Below are positions 40,820 to 49,549 of a stretch of DNA of 64,000 bases, piece by piece. Origin of the DNA: Tetramitus jugosus (taxonomy: Eukaryota > Heterolobosea > Eutetramitea > Acrasida > Vahlkampfiidae); assembly GCA_937625935.1 (NCBI GenBank), contig OW569392.1, forward strand, positions 186,001 through 250,000. The letters run 5' to 3'. Both the position numbers and the translations under genes were made by a program. Numbering within the stretch: position 1 is the first letter of the stretch; every line of letters begins with the position of its first letter. The notes beneath the pieces are model-generated. The model ran no database searches. It had not been told where the DNA came from and saw only the letters and a list, made by a program, of their open reading frames with translations.

Positions 40820-42915
40820 TTGAAGGATCTTCAATCGAAGACAACACCGTTTCAACTCGGAGAAGGAACCCAGGTGAAATTACCAGCAATGATTTGTGTG
40901 TGTCACTTGTGCAAAAGTGACAAATGCAATATGAAGGTCAAACAAATTCTAGTTCCAGTGAAGGAGTACAGTATCGTGGCAAACTACGTATTGAAGCCGA
41001 GAACAGTTCTCCGGTGTAGACAAGAGGCAATCAACAATCTGTTGCTGACTATAAATTATTCTAGTTCCTTTCAATTGCAGTGCAAAAGTGGTAACTCTGT
41101 CTTGTACCTTGTATTCATTCAGACGATCATATGGTCCACCATTTTGATGAGAGAGTAGAAGGTGGACACAGAGAAGTGGGTGATAACGCAGTTCAGATTG
41201 GTATCCTCACTCCTGCAAATACATTTGATCAGCTGGAGATATCTTGTGACCGTGAAGTCTCTATTACTGTTATTGCATATACAACGCATATTGTTGGTCA
41301 GGACACCATTATTTACATACCAGAATTCTGAGGCAGTGAGGAAGGTATTGCAGCCTTCTGATGTATTTACAACAGATAAGAAAAGCGAGTCTAACATGGC
41401 TGCTGTATGTAGTGATGATTATCTGAAAGTATTGCAGGAAGAGTTTCCTCAATTCACTGGTTTAATTCCGCTGGTTAGTCTGATGAACAATACATACCAC
41501 AAGTGTGTACAGAAGTATGCATTTTCTGATTACAATAAGTGTTTGAGTGCAAACACAGCAGATCTATCTCACAGTAAAAGGATATATATAATTCTGGATT
41601 GCAGCAAATACAATTTCCCAAAGGAGATTTTGGAATCATACACGCTCAATGCAGAGTCTGTTCAATCACTGGTGAAATTGCTGGAACATTTTGGTATTAC
41701 TACTTTCAATCTGCATCTATCTATGACAAATATCCTGAGAGGGATTGTTCGGTGAATTCAGAGCAGTGTTTCGAGGATTCACAGTACTTGCTTTTCTGAT
41801 GATGTTATCCAAAGTGAACCAGCAGTGATTATTGAAGTATCATCCAGATCATTTACATCGAGCTAGCATTGGAACAGACGCGTATTACAGCGACACGAAC
41901 ACTCAGACCCAGAGCACAAACACTGCAATAGTTGCAAGTAGTAAGAACAGAAGCAAGCGGAAGCAGGCTGAATACAATGATCAGCAGTACAGCCGAGCCA
42001 AGTTAATTGATGAACAACAACTCAAAATTGGATCAAAGTAGAGTAGAGACTACATGATTGGGTCATTCGCTCAAGAAGCAGTGGCTTTCATGCAGCTGAG
42101 AAGTATGAGTGTTGTGGTGGATGATGTTATGATTAAGGCAACCAAGCGTGTTGAAGCTGCACCAGCCACATCAGAGCATTCTGGAGAATGTCCTTTGGAG
42201 TGAAATACACTGAGTTGTGGAAGCGACCAGACAAGAAGCAGCTCCATGAGCTACAGCATGTGGCTGAGGATTTGTCTACTGTGATTTTGAGTGGAAAGGC
42301 TGGCAATTTCCAGAATACATCTGTTTGCTTCAACCACCCTAGATCTGGTATTGTATTCAACAGTCTTGTCAGACAAGGCAGTGCTGGCAAAGTGGACATT
42401 CATGGAATCACGAAGCAGCAATTGAGATCGGCACCAACACCCATTCATGTTTGTTCTGAGATCCAGCACTTCTTCAATGGTCAACGCAGATAAGATGCAC
42501 TGGCAGCATATTTTGGTAGATCAGATGATTATCAATCATTGGTCAAACTATTTGCTGGTGTTGACTTGCCATTTATGAAGGATCTATTATTCACAGATCT
42601 GCAGTTTGTGGTGAAGCATATGACTCGGAAGGAACGTGTTGAACTAGACTCTTTGTCACTGCCGAGTTTCCTATTTTGGAAAGAATAAGTATGAGCAACA
42701 CCAAGCAGCAGTATATGGAGTAGTTGTGTCTGGTTGTGATAGGAATAATATTGATATATCCACCGTTGAGAAGCACTACGATCTGCTGGTATCAACACAG
42801 CCACATTCCACCCCCTATGAATAAACGTTTGAATAGATTTCTCAGACCCTATCTGGACGCTCCCGATGAGGCAGAGTTAGAGTCGGACTACGACGAAGAA
42901 GAGTCTGATGATTAA
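40820..42915 (+). pseudogene. Multiply frameshifted relic of an unidentified protein gene
   Basis: Coding-like text runs through this region on the + strand but changes frame repeatedly. Parts are at 40820-41110 (with CVCHLCKSDKCN), 41150-41331, 41335-41830, 41832-42041, 42052-42210, 42188-42490 and onward to 42915. At 42491-42493 an in-frame TAA interrupts a frame that continues cleanly for 64 more codons. At about 42685 loss or gain of one base moves the reading to another frame that continues for 49 codons. The last segment ends in an acidic tail, SDYDEEESDD. No GT-AG pairs bracket these breaks. I do not recognise the family; a decayed transposon or host gene are both possible. Confidence 0.5.
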
Positions 42916-42994
42916 ATTGATAAAGAAGAGTGTTCGAGTCAATCCTGATCCATATCCAGAAGATTGGCCCGAACCTGGTTTATTTTGTTAAAGT

Positions 42995-44212
42995 TTAATT
43001 CCATCCATCAACCTTCATTGTTCCCTTATCCATCAAGTTGCAGTGCATCTTAAAAGCATGCTTCAACATGTGTGGTTCGTGACCCATCTTCTTCTCAAGG
43101 CAAATCTTGGTTGACATATCCAAGTATTCCTTCAAGAGTGGCTTGTACTCTGGATGAGCGCACTTTTCAATGATAACCTTTGCTCTGTCCTTTGGTGACA
43201 AACCTCTGACATCAGCCAATCCTTGTTCTGTGACAAATACGTCCAGGTCGTGCTCCGTGTGATCAACGTGAGAGCAGAATGGCACAATACTGCTAATACC
43301 ATGAGGATCAACCTTGGTTGGTCGAGTGGAAGGAGCATGCACGATTGAAATCTTTGCATTTCTCAAAAAGTCTCCAGATCCCCCTAGACCGTTGAGCATG
43401 CGAGAACCGTTGACACATGTGGAGTTTGCGTGACCATAGATATCAAACTCAACAGGTGTATTCATGGCAATGCATCCAAGTCTCCGAATGACTTCAGGGG
43501 CATTGGATACGAGCTGTGATCTCAAGATAATCTTTGGTGTGTACTTGTCCCAGTTGGCATAGAAGCGATCAAAGCCCTCTGGTGAGAAACAAATCGATGC
43601 AGCGGATGCCACTCTGAGCTTATTCTGGTCAAAAAAGTCCAAGAAGGTGTCTTGGAGGACCTCAGTGTACACGCTCAAGTCTTCGAATGGACCATTGGCC
43701 AATCCTCCAATAATGGCATTCGATACGTTGCCAATACCAGATTGCAATGGCAACAGATTCTTTGGCAATCGTCCGTGCTTGACCTCGGATTGCAAAAATT
43801 CGATAATGTGTGGTGCAATTGCTTCCGACTTTGGAGACACCAAATCCTGTGGAAACATGCTCAAATGTTCATCAGCAAATCGGATTCGACCACTGTTGAT
43901 CCCATCTCGAATACTTTTTCCGACTTGATAAGGGAACCTGCGATCAATCATGTCCAGTTTGGCCCATCTGTCCTCGCACTCTACACCGGCACTGGCACCG
44001 ACACACAAGTTGAATTTCATTTGACCTTGAAGGTTGTTGCGTTCCACGTGTTCTGCCAAAGCCAATGGAACCATCTTTGGATAGCCTACAGTGAAGCCAG
44101 ACCATCCTAACCATTGACCATTCTTGAATAGGGGAACGAGATCGTTGGCTGATGGAACGACCTTGGACAAGAGTTTGGTGTTTCTGATGCGTTTTGTTAA
44201 TTGACTGCTCAT
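42995..44212 (-). CDS. Acetyl-CoA hydrolase / succinyl-CoA:acetate CoA-transferase (Ach1-like), internally shortened
   Basis: 405 residues. The text follows the yeast Ach1/bacterial AarC family closely: [63 protein letters not shown] with the catalytic Glu (E184), [19 protein letters not shown] and [15 protein letters not shown]. It transfers CoA between acetate and succinate or detoxifies acetate, usually in mitochondria. Relative to yeast Ach1 (about 526 residues) roughly 110-120 residues are absent between FPQDL (124) and the APHIIEF helix (133). The join is seamless and in frame, with no intron boundary. The missing part is a structural portion of the first CoA-transferase domain, so activity is doubtful. 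Alternatives are an assembly collapse or a truly compact enzyme. The N-terminus could be a weak mitochondrial signal. Confidence 0.85.
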   Translation of the reverse strand: MSSQLTKRIRNTKLLSKVVPSANDLVPLFKNGQWLGWSGFTVGYPKMVPLALAEHVERNNLQGQMKFNLCVGASAGVECEDRWAKLDMIDRRFPYQVGKSIRDGINSGRIRFADEHLSMFPQDLVSPKSEAIAPHIIEFLQSEVKHGRLPKNLLPLQSGIGNVSNAIIGGLANGPFEDLSVYTEVLQDTFLDFFDQNKLRVASAASICFSPEGFDRFYANWDKYTPKIILRSQLVSNAPEVIRRLGCIAMNTPVEFDIYGHANSTCVNGSRMLNGLGGSGDFLRNAKISIVHAPSTRPTKVDPHGISSIVPFCSHVDHTEHDLDVFVTEQGLADVRGLSPKDRAKVIIEKCAHPEYKPLLKEYLDMSTKICLEKKMGHEPHMLKHAFKMHCNLMDKGTMKVDGWN

Positions 44213-44328
44213 TGTTTTTTGGATAATGATCTTATCGTAAGTTGTTGTTTTGTTGTTGGTTGTTGTAAAAGCTTTTTGTAAGGATCACTTCACATTCCAC
44301 GTGACTTCGATGAAACGTACCATAAGTG

Positions 44329-44405
44329 CACAAAGGACATTCGACAGCTATCTGTTGTATCTGACACGGAAGAGTCGTTGGACGTTATGTCGAATGTCCT
44401 TTGTG
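44329..44405. repeat. Perfect 18-bp inverted repeat, 41-nt loop
   Basis: CACAAAGGACATTCGACA at 44329-44346 and its exact reverse complement at 44388-44405 enclose a 41-nt loop. It lies between the start of the Ach1-like gene and the end of the F-box-like frame, outside any recognised coding region. Confidence 0.7.
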
Positions 44406-44462
44406 ATATCAGGTCTTGAATGATAATCGTAAAACCATCGTCGCTCTGTTCATACATCTTCT

Positions 44463-44807
44463 TTAACAGGGAGTTGACTCAAGGAATAACTGCATGATGG
44501 GAAGATCTTTTTGATCACTATTGATAATTCCATGTGTATCTCCCAGAACAGCATTCAATTTGGTGTATGATTCGATCTGCATCTCTTTTAGAGGTGTTGG
44601 TGCGAGAGAGAGAAGAGGTTGAAAATATGGGTTTTCTTGCCCAGCTCTATCAATCATTTGTTCCACTGTTTCACAAGTCTCTCTTCTCGAAACGCCCATG
44701 TAAGACAGTACAATCCCCTCCGTCTTCGACATGTAATTTAAGTAGTCAGCAAGGACGGACATTGGTAGAATCGATAGTGGGTTTTTATTCATAGTTGAAA
44801 CCATCAT
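44463..44807 (-). CDS. Small F-box-like protein or gene fragment
   Basis: 114 residues from an ATG at 44807. The start, LSILPMSVLADYLNYM, then a hydrophobic residue every few positions to about 45, looks like an F-box (Leu-Pro, then amphipathic helices) but lacks the usual Trp. The remainder has no recognised motif. The gene lies upstream of, and divergent from, a larger F-box-like LRR gene. It could be an intact small gene or the 5' part of a decayed one; an open 57-codon frame continues in another register after the stop. The family is uncertain. Confidence 0.4.
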   Translation of the reverse strand: MMVSTMNKNPLSILPMSVLADYLNYMSKTEGIVLSYMGVSRRETCETVEQMIDRAGQENPYFQPLLSLAPTPLKEMQIESYTKLNAVLGDTHGIINSDQKDLPIMQLFLESTPC

Positions 44808-45153
44808 CCGCCACTACAGACTTCACTTCAAAGTAGGAGTACATCTCCTTGATCGATTCCATTCATTGCTCGTCAACTGGTCCTCAAACAAGTAGGCGTT
44901 GGAAAAGTTCTGAAACTATTCACTGATGTCAGTGGATTTCTCTCGGAATGACAAGTGTAGGTGGTTGACCACCAACTCCTGCTTCTGTTCCGCCACTACA
45001 CATGACAAACAAACAAATTCTTATTCAAAAGACGAGAAAATGAGGACGGAAGAGGACCACAATAAGAATTTGGGTTTGTTCTCAATCTGCGCTTGACAAA
45101 GACAAGATCAGAACTTGACTCAAGTCCAGCGGGAAAATAACAACAAAGACAAC
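44808..45153. other. Intergenic region, divergent
   Basis: 346 bp between divergent small genes. A TTG-initiated extension of the LRR frame reaches 45115. No clear signal was seen. Confidence 0.35.
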
Positions 45154-46104
45154 ATGCGAACCAACAACGTTGTTGTCACAAAGCACAAGCAAAGAACAGA
45201 TGAAAGTGATGAATGGATAAGGACCAGTGAAATTTGTTCCCCACTATGCAGGGACACATGGTCAAAAATTGTCGAGTTTTGTGACACTCGAGAATGGTTT
45301 CAATTGAGTTACACTTGCAAGGGAATCAACAAGTTCAAATTCAATCAATGTCTCATGATTGACAAGGTGAGAACTTTGAAAAGAACTTTGAATGATAAAG
45401 AAATTGACCATTGGTTTCAATTGGGAAAAGGAATGTTGTTTAATGTTAACTTGAACGGTTGTCCTGCAGTAGTGGACGAACATTTCCAATATCTGGAAGG
45501 CATACACACTCTCAACATGGTTGATTGCGAGAATATCACAGATGATGCATTCTCTCATTTGATTGGTATTCACACGCTCAACATGAGAAACTGTCAGCAT
45601 ATCACAGACAATGCATTTACTCACTTGACTGGTATTCACACTCTAAGTATGAGTTTTTGTAAGAAGATTACAGATAGTGCATTCATTCATTTAGCTGGTA
45701 TTCACACTCTTGACATGAGTTGTTGCAAGAAAATCTCAGATAATGCATTTCCTCATCTTGCTGGTATTCATACACTCCTTATGACTCGTTGTGTGCAAAT
45801 CACAGACAGTGCTCTCGTTCATTTGACTGGTATTCACACACTAAATATGAGTGGTTGTACTCAAATCACAGATAAGGCCTTTGTTTGTTTGACAGGTATT
45901 CAAACACTTGAGATGAACGGATGTAACCAAGATTCTCTGACAGAGAAGGCATTGCTTCAGCTGGAGGGTGTTAGAAAACTCAGTTGGTTTGGCAGGCGTA
46001 ATGAATTCACGAGAGAGGTTATCGACTATACCAAGCCCAGTTCGATTCGAGTTGTGCAACCAATAACATACTACGCAGGTCAAAGGTTGAACAGATCCCA
46101 GTAA
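45154..46104 (+). CDS. F-box-like protein with 22-residue leucine-rich repeats
   Basis: About 316 residues from the ATG at 45154; the frame extends upstream only to a TTG. The N-terminus has an F-box-like stretch (LCRDTWSKIVEFCDTREW). From about residue 110 there are seven to eight near-identical repeats of the form L-x-GIHTL-x-M-x2-C-x2-IT/SD-x-AF-x-H, each 22 residues (66 bp). The repeat DNA is conserved too (GGTATTCACAC every 66 bp), implying recent amplification. Such proteins usually act as substrate receptors of SCF ubiquitin ligases. Short Cys-containing LRRs of this look are expanded in Naegleria. The substrate is unknown. Confidence 0.75.
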   Translation: MRTNNVVVTKHKQRTDESDEWIRTSEICSPLCRDTWSKIVEFCDTREWFQLSYTCKGINKFKFNQCLMIDKVRTLKRTLNDKEIDHWFQLGKGMLFNVNLNGCPAVVDEHFQYLEGIHTLNMVDCENITDDAFSHLIGIHTLNMRNCQHITDNAFTHLTGIHTLSMSFCKKITDSAFIHLAGIHTLDMSCCKKISDNAFPHLAGIHTLLMTRCVQITDSALVHLTGIHTLNMSGCTQITDKAFVCLTGIQTLEMNGCNQDSLTEKALLQLEGVRKLSWFGRRNEFTREVIDYTKPSSIRVVQPITYYAGQRLNRSQ

Positions 46105-46230
46105 ATGTTGGACAAGTCGGTGATGTTAGACCGGAGGAGAATTTCGTATTTGGCCGAAAAAATCAATGAAAAAAACGCATAAAAATTAATCAACAAATAG
46201 TTGTTGTTGAATGGTGGTACGCGTAGTGAG

Positions 46231-47841
46231 ATGAATAGCATGATCAACTGGTCATTGATCTCCCAATCATTTGATCAACTGATATCTACATTGCATGAAA
46301 ACACCATTTCCACCAACAAATTAGAAAAAAATCATCATGTGGACCAAAAAGAAGAAGATGATCAAAAAATGAGGATGATGATCATTGATGAGTCATTGGG
46401 TATTCCACCTCTTTCTCTTGTTCTCTTCACTTTGAACAACCTCAATGATGATAATGATAATGATAATGATGATGAAGCAACAACCAATGAAGAAATGATG
46501 AGTCACATGTATGCTTATTATCAACAGGCAACCAAAGGAGATTTTTCATCATCATCAACAGAGTATGAAAAACAAGAATTTCATCATCAACATGGCGGCG
46601 GCGGCAACTCAAAATTCCACTCTTTTCTCTCCAGTGTTTCCTCTTTTTTCTCCCTTCATTCTCACCACCATAACAACAACAACAACAATAATGATTATTC
46701 AATCACTCATAACAGTGATGATGATCATTATAGACAAATGATCGTGAATCAGGGAAATGAAATACACAAGAGACAATGTCAGGGAATGAATCAATCGGAA
46801 GCTCAGTTGCATTACTTGTTTCTCCTACTTGAATTTTATCACTTGTGTTGTTCAATGGTTTCTTCCCCACAAGAACAACAGAATGATAGTGATGATGATG
46901 ATAATTTATTCGTATGGTTGAAACAATGGATATCAAGTATGAGAGTGTTGTTACTCGTACAACATGAATCATCCATTCGACAATATTATCATCAATTCAC
47001 AAACACTATAACAACAACAACAACAATGAACCAATACAAAAATCACAAGACTCCAAAAAAGAAGCAACCACAACAACAACCAAAAAATAACAACAACAAC
47101 AAAAATAATAATAATCATAGTATAGCAGCTGTGTATGATGATGATGATAACCACATCAATAATCATCATAGAGAAGAACAAGAACAACAATTGATCATAA
47201 GAATGAGTGAAATTAATGACAAGTGCGATGTCATGACTCAATCCATGATTCATCAAATACACTTGTTGTATGCATCACTCAGAAACATGTCCAATCGAAT
47301 CAATCAACTAGAATCTATTGTTGTTGATACAACTACTACCACTACTGCTACTACTACTTCAATGTTGACTCATAATAATAACAATGATGATGATGATGAT
47401 GATGATTCACAATTCAAAGTGAGTGAAAATGATGAAAGAGTGATGAGTGTGATGATGGAAGCAAAAATTCAATCCATACAACAACAATTACAAGCATATG
47501 AATTGTCATTATTAACAAGAGAGAATAAGAGTGATGACAGTGAAAATAATAGTGAAAAAACGAGTAGGTTGATTCTGAACAATGTTCAAACAGCTTATCA
47601 CATACTGGAGAACAAAATGTCCATTACGAATCAAGTCATTGAACAAGAATTGTTGTTGAGAGAGGATCATTCAACAACCACAACAACAACTAGTCCTACT
47701 ACATTGGTCACTTCACCCACGACGGTGAATGAGGATTCTCCTGATACCTCTAGTAGTACTACGCAGAGTGTTGTGATGGATGCAATGGGTTTATTGAGTG
47801 TGATTCTTGCATTTGGATTCCTTGCTCTATCAAAAAAATAA
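46231..47841 (+). CDS. Tail-anchored coiled-coil protein with Asn/Asp/Gln tracts
   Basis: 536 residues from the ATG at 46231. The N-terminal 80 residues form a conserved-looking mixed segment (MNSMINWSLISQSFDQLI). Poly-Asp, poly-His/Asn and Gln/Lys tracts separate helical stretches such as HYLFLLLEFYHLCC and DVMTQSMIHQIHLLYASLRNM, which have coiled-coil spacing. The protein ends with a single hydrophobic helix, MGLLSVILAFGFLAL, followed by SKK, the classic tail-anchor layout. It would be inserted post-translationally with its bulk in the cytosol. The family is not recognised. A SNARE-like role is conceivable from layout (helices, then tail anchor), but no central-layer Gln or Arg can be placed with confidence. 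Confidence 0.65.
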   Translation: MNSMINWSLISQSFDQLISTLHENTISTNKLEKNHHVDQKEEDDQKMRMMIIDESLGIPPLSLVLFTLNNLNDDNDNDNDDEATTNEEMMSHMYAYYQQATKGDFSSSSTEYEKQEFHHQHGGGGNSKFHSFLSSVSSFFSLHSHHHNNNNNNNDYSITHNSDDDHYRQMIVNQGNEIHKRQCQGMNQSEAQLHYLFLLLEFYHLCCSMVSSPQEQQNDSDDDDNLFVWLKQWISSMRVLLLVQHESSIRQYYHQFTNTITTTTTMNQYKNHKTPKKKQPQQQPKNNNNNKNNNNHSIAAVYDDDDNHINNHHREEQEQQLIIRMSEINDKCDVMTQSMIHQIHLLYASLRNMSNRINQLESIVVDTTTTTTATTTSMLTHNNNNDDDDDDDSQFKVSENDERVMSVMMEAKIQSIQQQLQAYELSLLTRENKSDDSENNSEKTSRLILNNVQTAYHILENKMSITNQVIEQELLLREDHSTTTTTTSPTTLVTSPTTVNEDSPDTSSSTTQSVVMDAMGLLSVILAFGFLALSKK

Positions 47842-48143
47842 ACTTGAAAATGATTGGATCAGGTCAATCAACAACATCCATTGATTATTGTAGATTGTAG
47901 ATTTCCGGAACATCTGATTTCTTGGAGTGCCGACATTGACACACACGAGATTTATTTTTACTCGTGTGACTGTTCGATGAACGCCCGTCACAGATGATTG
48001 ACATGCAGCAAAATTGACGTAGCATGTGAATCTCACGTGGTACTCTCAATGCTCAGCGAACATAAAAACACAAGTTGCCAACAACCAGAAAACAACAAAA
48101 CACAACTTGTAACCCAAACAACACACACATATAAATATAAAAC
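47842..48143. other. Intergenic region / C-CAP leader
   Basis: 302 bp, with nothing gene-like. The last 80 bp are A/C-rich leader sequence before the C-CAP start codon. Confidence 0.35.
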
Positions 48144-48641
48144 ATGCCATTGACACCAGTTCTCGAACTAAAGGAAGACAAAAAATGGATTGTCGAATAC
48201 CAAAAGAATGTACAAGACTTGGTCATTGACTCTGCTCAAACCAAGCACGCCGTTGCACTCTACAAGTGTGACAATGTTGTCTTGACCATCAAGAACAAGG
48301 TCAACAGCATCTTTATTGACAATTGTACCAACACTGCAGTGATTTTTGACTCTGCCATCTCCAGCGTCGAAGTCGTCAACAGCAAAAAGACTCAAATTCA
48401 AGTCAATCAATCCGTTCCGACAATGTCTGTGGACAAGTGCGCCGGTGTCAACATTTTCCTGAGCAAGGACAGTTTGGACACTGCTATTGTCACTAGTTTG
48501 TCCAGTGAGATGAATGTCTATGTGCCAAACAGTGAGGATGACTCTGTTGAATTGCCAATCCCTGATCAATTCACTACCATCTATGACAAGAACTTGAAAA
48601 AGTTGGTGACTACTGAAGGAACTAATGTCGTTGGTATTTAA
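48144..48641 (+). CDS. Stand-alone C-CAP/CARP domain protein (cyclase-associated protein C-terminus)
   Basis: 165 residues comprising almost exactly the actin-binding CARP domain of cyclase-associated protein. The pattern of beta-helix strands is visible: WIVEYQKN, VALYKCDNVVLTIKNKVN, IFIDNCTNTAVIFDS, VEVVNSKKTQIQV, PTMSVDKC, then LPIPDQFTTIYD and LVTTEG. CAP catalyses nucleotide exchange on G-actin. The N-terminal helical-folded domain, proline-rich region and WH2 of full CAP are missing, as in the short C-CAP of apicomplexans. There is no upstream exon that could supply them in the 300 bp before the ATG. It is therefore likely a minimal actin nucleotide-exchange protein. It overlaps the converging gene by 20 bp. 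Confidence 0.88.
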   Translation: MPLTPVLELKEDKKWIVEYQKNVQDLVIDSAQTKHAVALYKCDNVVLTIKNKVNSIFIDNCTNTAVIFDSAISSVEVVNSKKTQIQVNQSVPTMSVDKCAGVNIFLSKDSLDTAIVTSLSSEMNVYVPNSEDDSVELPIPDQFTTIYDKNLKKLVTTEGTNVVGI

Positions 48642-49020
48642 ATACAAAAAGTTTGATTTTATATAAACAAACTGGACACCCCTTTTGATTTGTGATCCGA
48701 ACGAAACATTTTATTGTATTTACATTATTCGGCCAATCAGATTCCTGCCCACAAGCCTCGAGAGGGTTTGTTAGTCTTCCCTCTAATGGAATTTTTTCTC
48801 TGGGATTGAAATTTATTCTCAGCCCGAACAATCTGACTTGACCCACTCTCTCCACGCTGGTTTCTAGCATATTCCAAGTGATCGTTTTCAGGAATGTTGG
48901 ATCGAATGTAACAACCGTTTCATTGTCCTTGTTCAAGAGATGATACACCTCATGCTTTTCTCCAGTAAGAGTCTCTAGTTCCCATTGCACTAAAGAAGAG
49001 GGCCACTGCTTGAATGCCAT
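48622..49020 (-). CDS. Uncharacterised small protein, converging on the C-CAP gene
   Basis: 132 residues from the first ATG (49020). The frame continues open upstream, through TTG at 49044 to a stop near 49075, so an upstream exon is possible. The text, for example EVYHLLNKDNETVVTFDPTF and VGQVRLFGLRINFNP, is of mixed composition with alternating hydrophobics and looks like a beta-rich globular domain. I do not recognise it. The last codons overlap the 3' end of the C-CAP gene on the opposite strand. Confidence 0.5.
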   Translation of the reverse strand: MAFKQWPSSLVQWELETLTGEKHEVYHLLNKDNETVVTFDPTFLKTITWNMLETSVERVGQVRLFGLRINFNPREKIPLEGRLTNPLEACGQESDWPNNVNTIKCFVRITNQKGCPVCLYKIKLFVFKYQRH

Positions 49021-49044
49021 TTCTATTGCTATCGCATGAGACAA

Positions 49045-49062
49045 GTGCGCTGCTACACTAGA
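49045..49062. repeat. 18-nt direct repeat, copy 1
   Basis: GTGCGCTGCTACACTAGA, identical to 49434-49451. It lies just upstream of the small - strand coding frame ending at 48622. Confidence 0.6.
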
Positions 49063-49219
49063 TATAAAAGTCTTTTATTGAGGAATACGGTGCTGTGCCT
49101 TGACGGCTAATGAGTGCGATAGAGTCCCACTCTGTATCATCTCATGATTTGGTTTGTGGTTATGGTCCCTTTAGTGGTAGTGTTGTATGCATCTTTTGTA
49201 GGCGGCGGTGTAAATGAAC

Positions 49220-49438
49220 CTAGCATTGATTGGAGATTTTGTCTAGCGTATGAGTGATGAGCGCATTGGTGCCTTTTGTTGATAGGGCCTCCTTGACACT
49301 TACATGTAGAGTGTCTCTGAGTTTTGTGATAGTACTGTGGTAATAGATTCCTCTCCAGTCAATAATCACTGAGTCGTTTGGTGGTAGTTCTTCTTCAGTC
49401 CAGTCCAACGTTAGATCGACATCTAAGTTCTCGGTGCG
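49220..49438 (-). CDS. Probable coding exon of an unidentified - strand gene
   Basis: Open frame of about 72 codons with coding-like text (DLTLDWTEEELPP, VIIDWRGIYYHS) and a stop at 49220. It has no ATG in frame. Upstream it is limited by TAG, so it must either follow an acceptor (CAG at 49441-49439 fits phase 0) or be a broken gene. The family is unknown. It is preceded by the same 18-nt sequence that precedes the 48622-49020 gene. Confidence 0.35.
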   Translation of the reverse strand, partial: RTENLDVDLTLDWTEEELPPNDSVIIDWRGIYYHSTITKLRDTLHVSVKEALSTKGTNALITHTLDKISNQC

Positions 49439-49451
49439 CTGCTACACTAGA
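49434..49451. repeat. 18-nt direct repeat, copy 2
   Basis: Identical to 49045-49062, 389 bp apart. It lies at the 5' edge of the - strand frame 49220-49438. Confidence 0.6.
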
Positions 49452-49549
49452 ATTATTTTGCCGAAAGTACTTTACAAGAGACGGTGGATGAGAGAATGCA
49501 TAAATAGGTAAACAAATATCTGCCCTCTTGATGTGCACAAAACAAAGCC

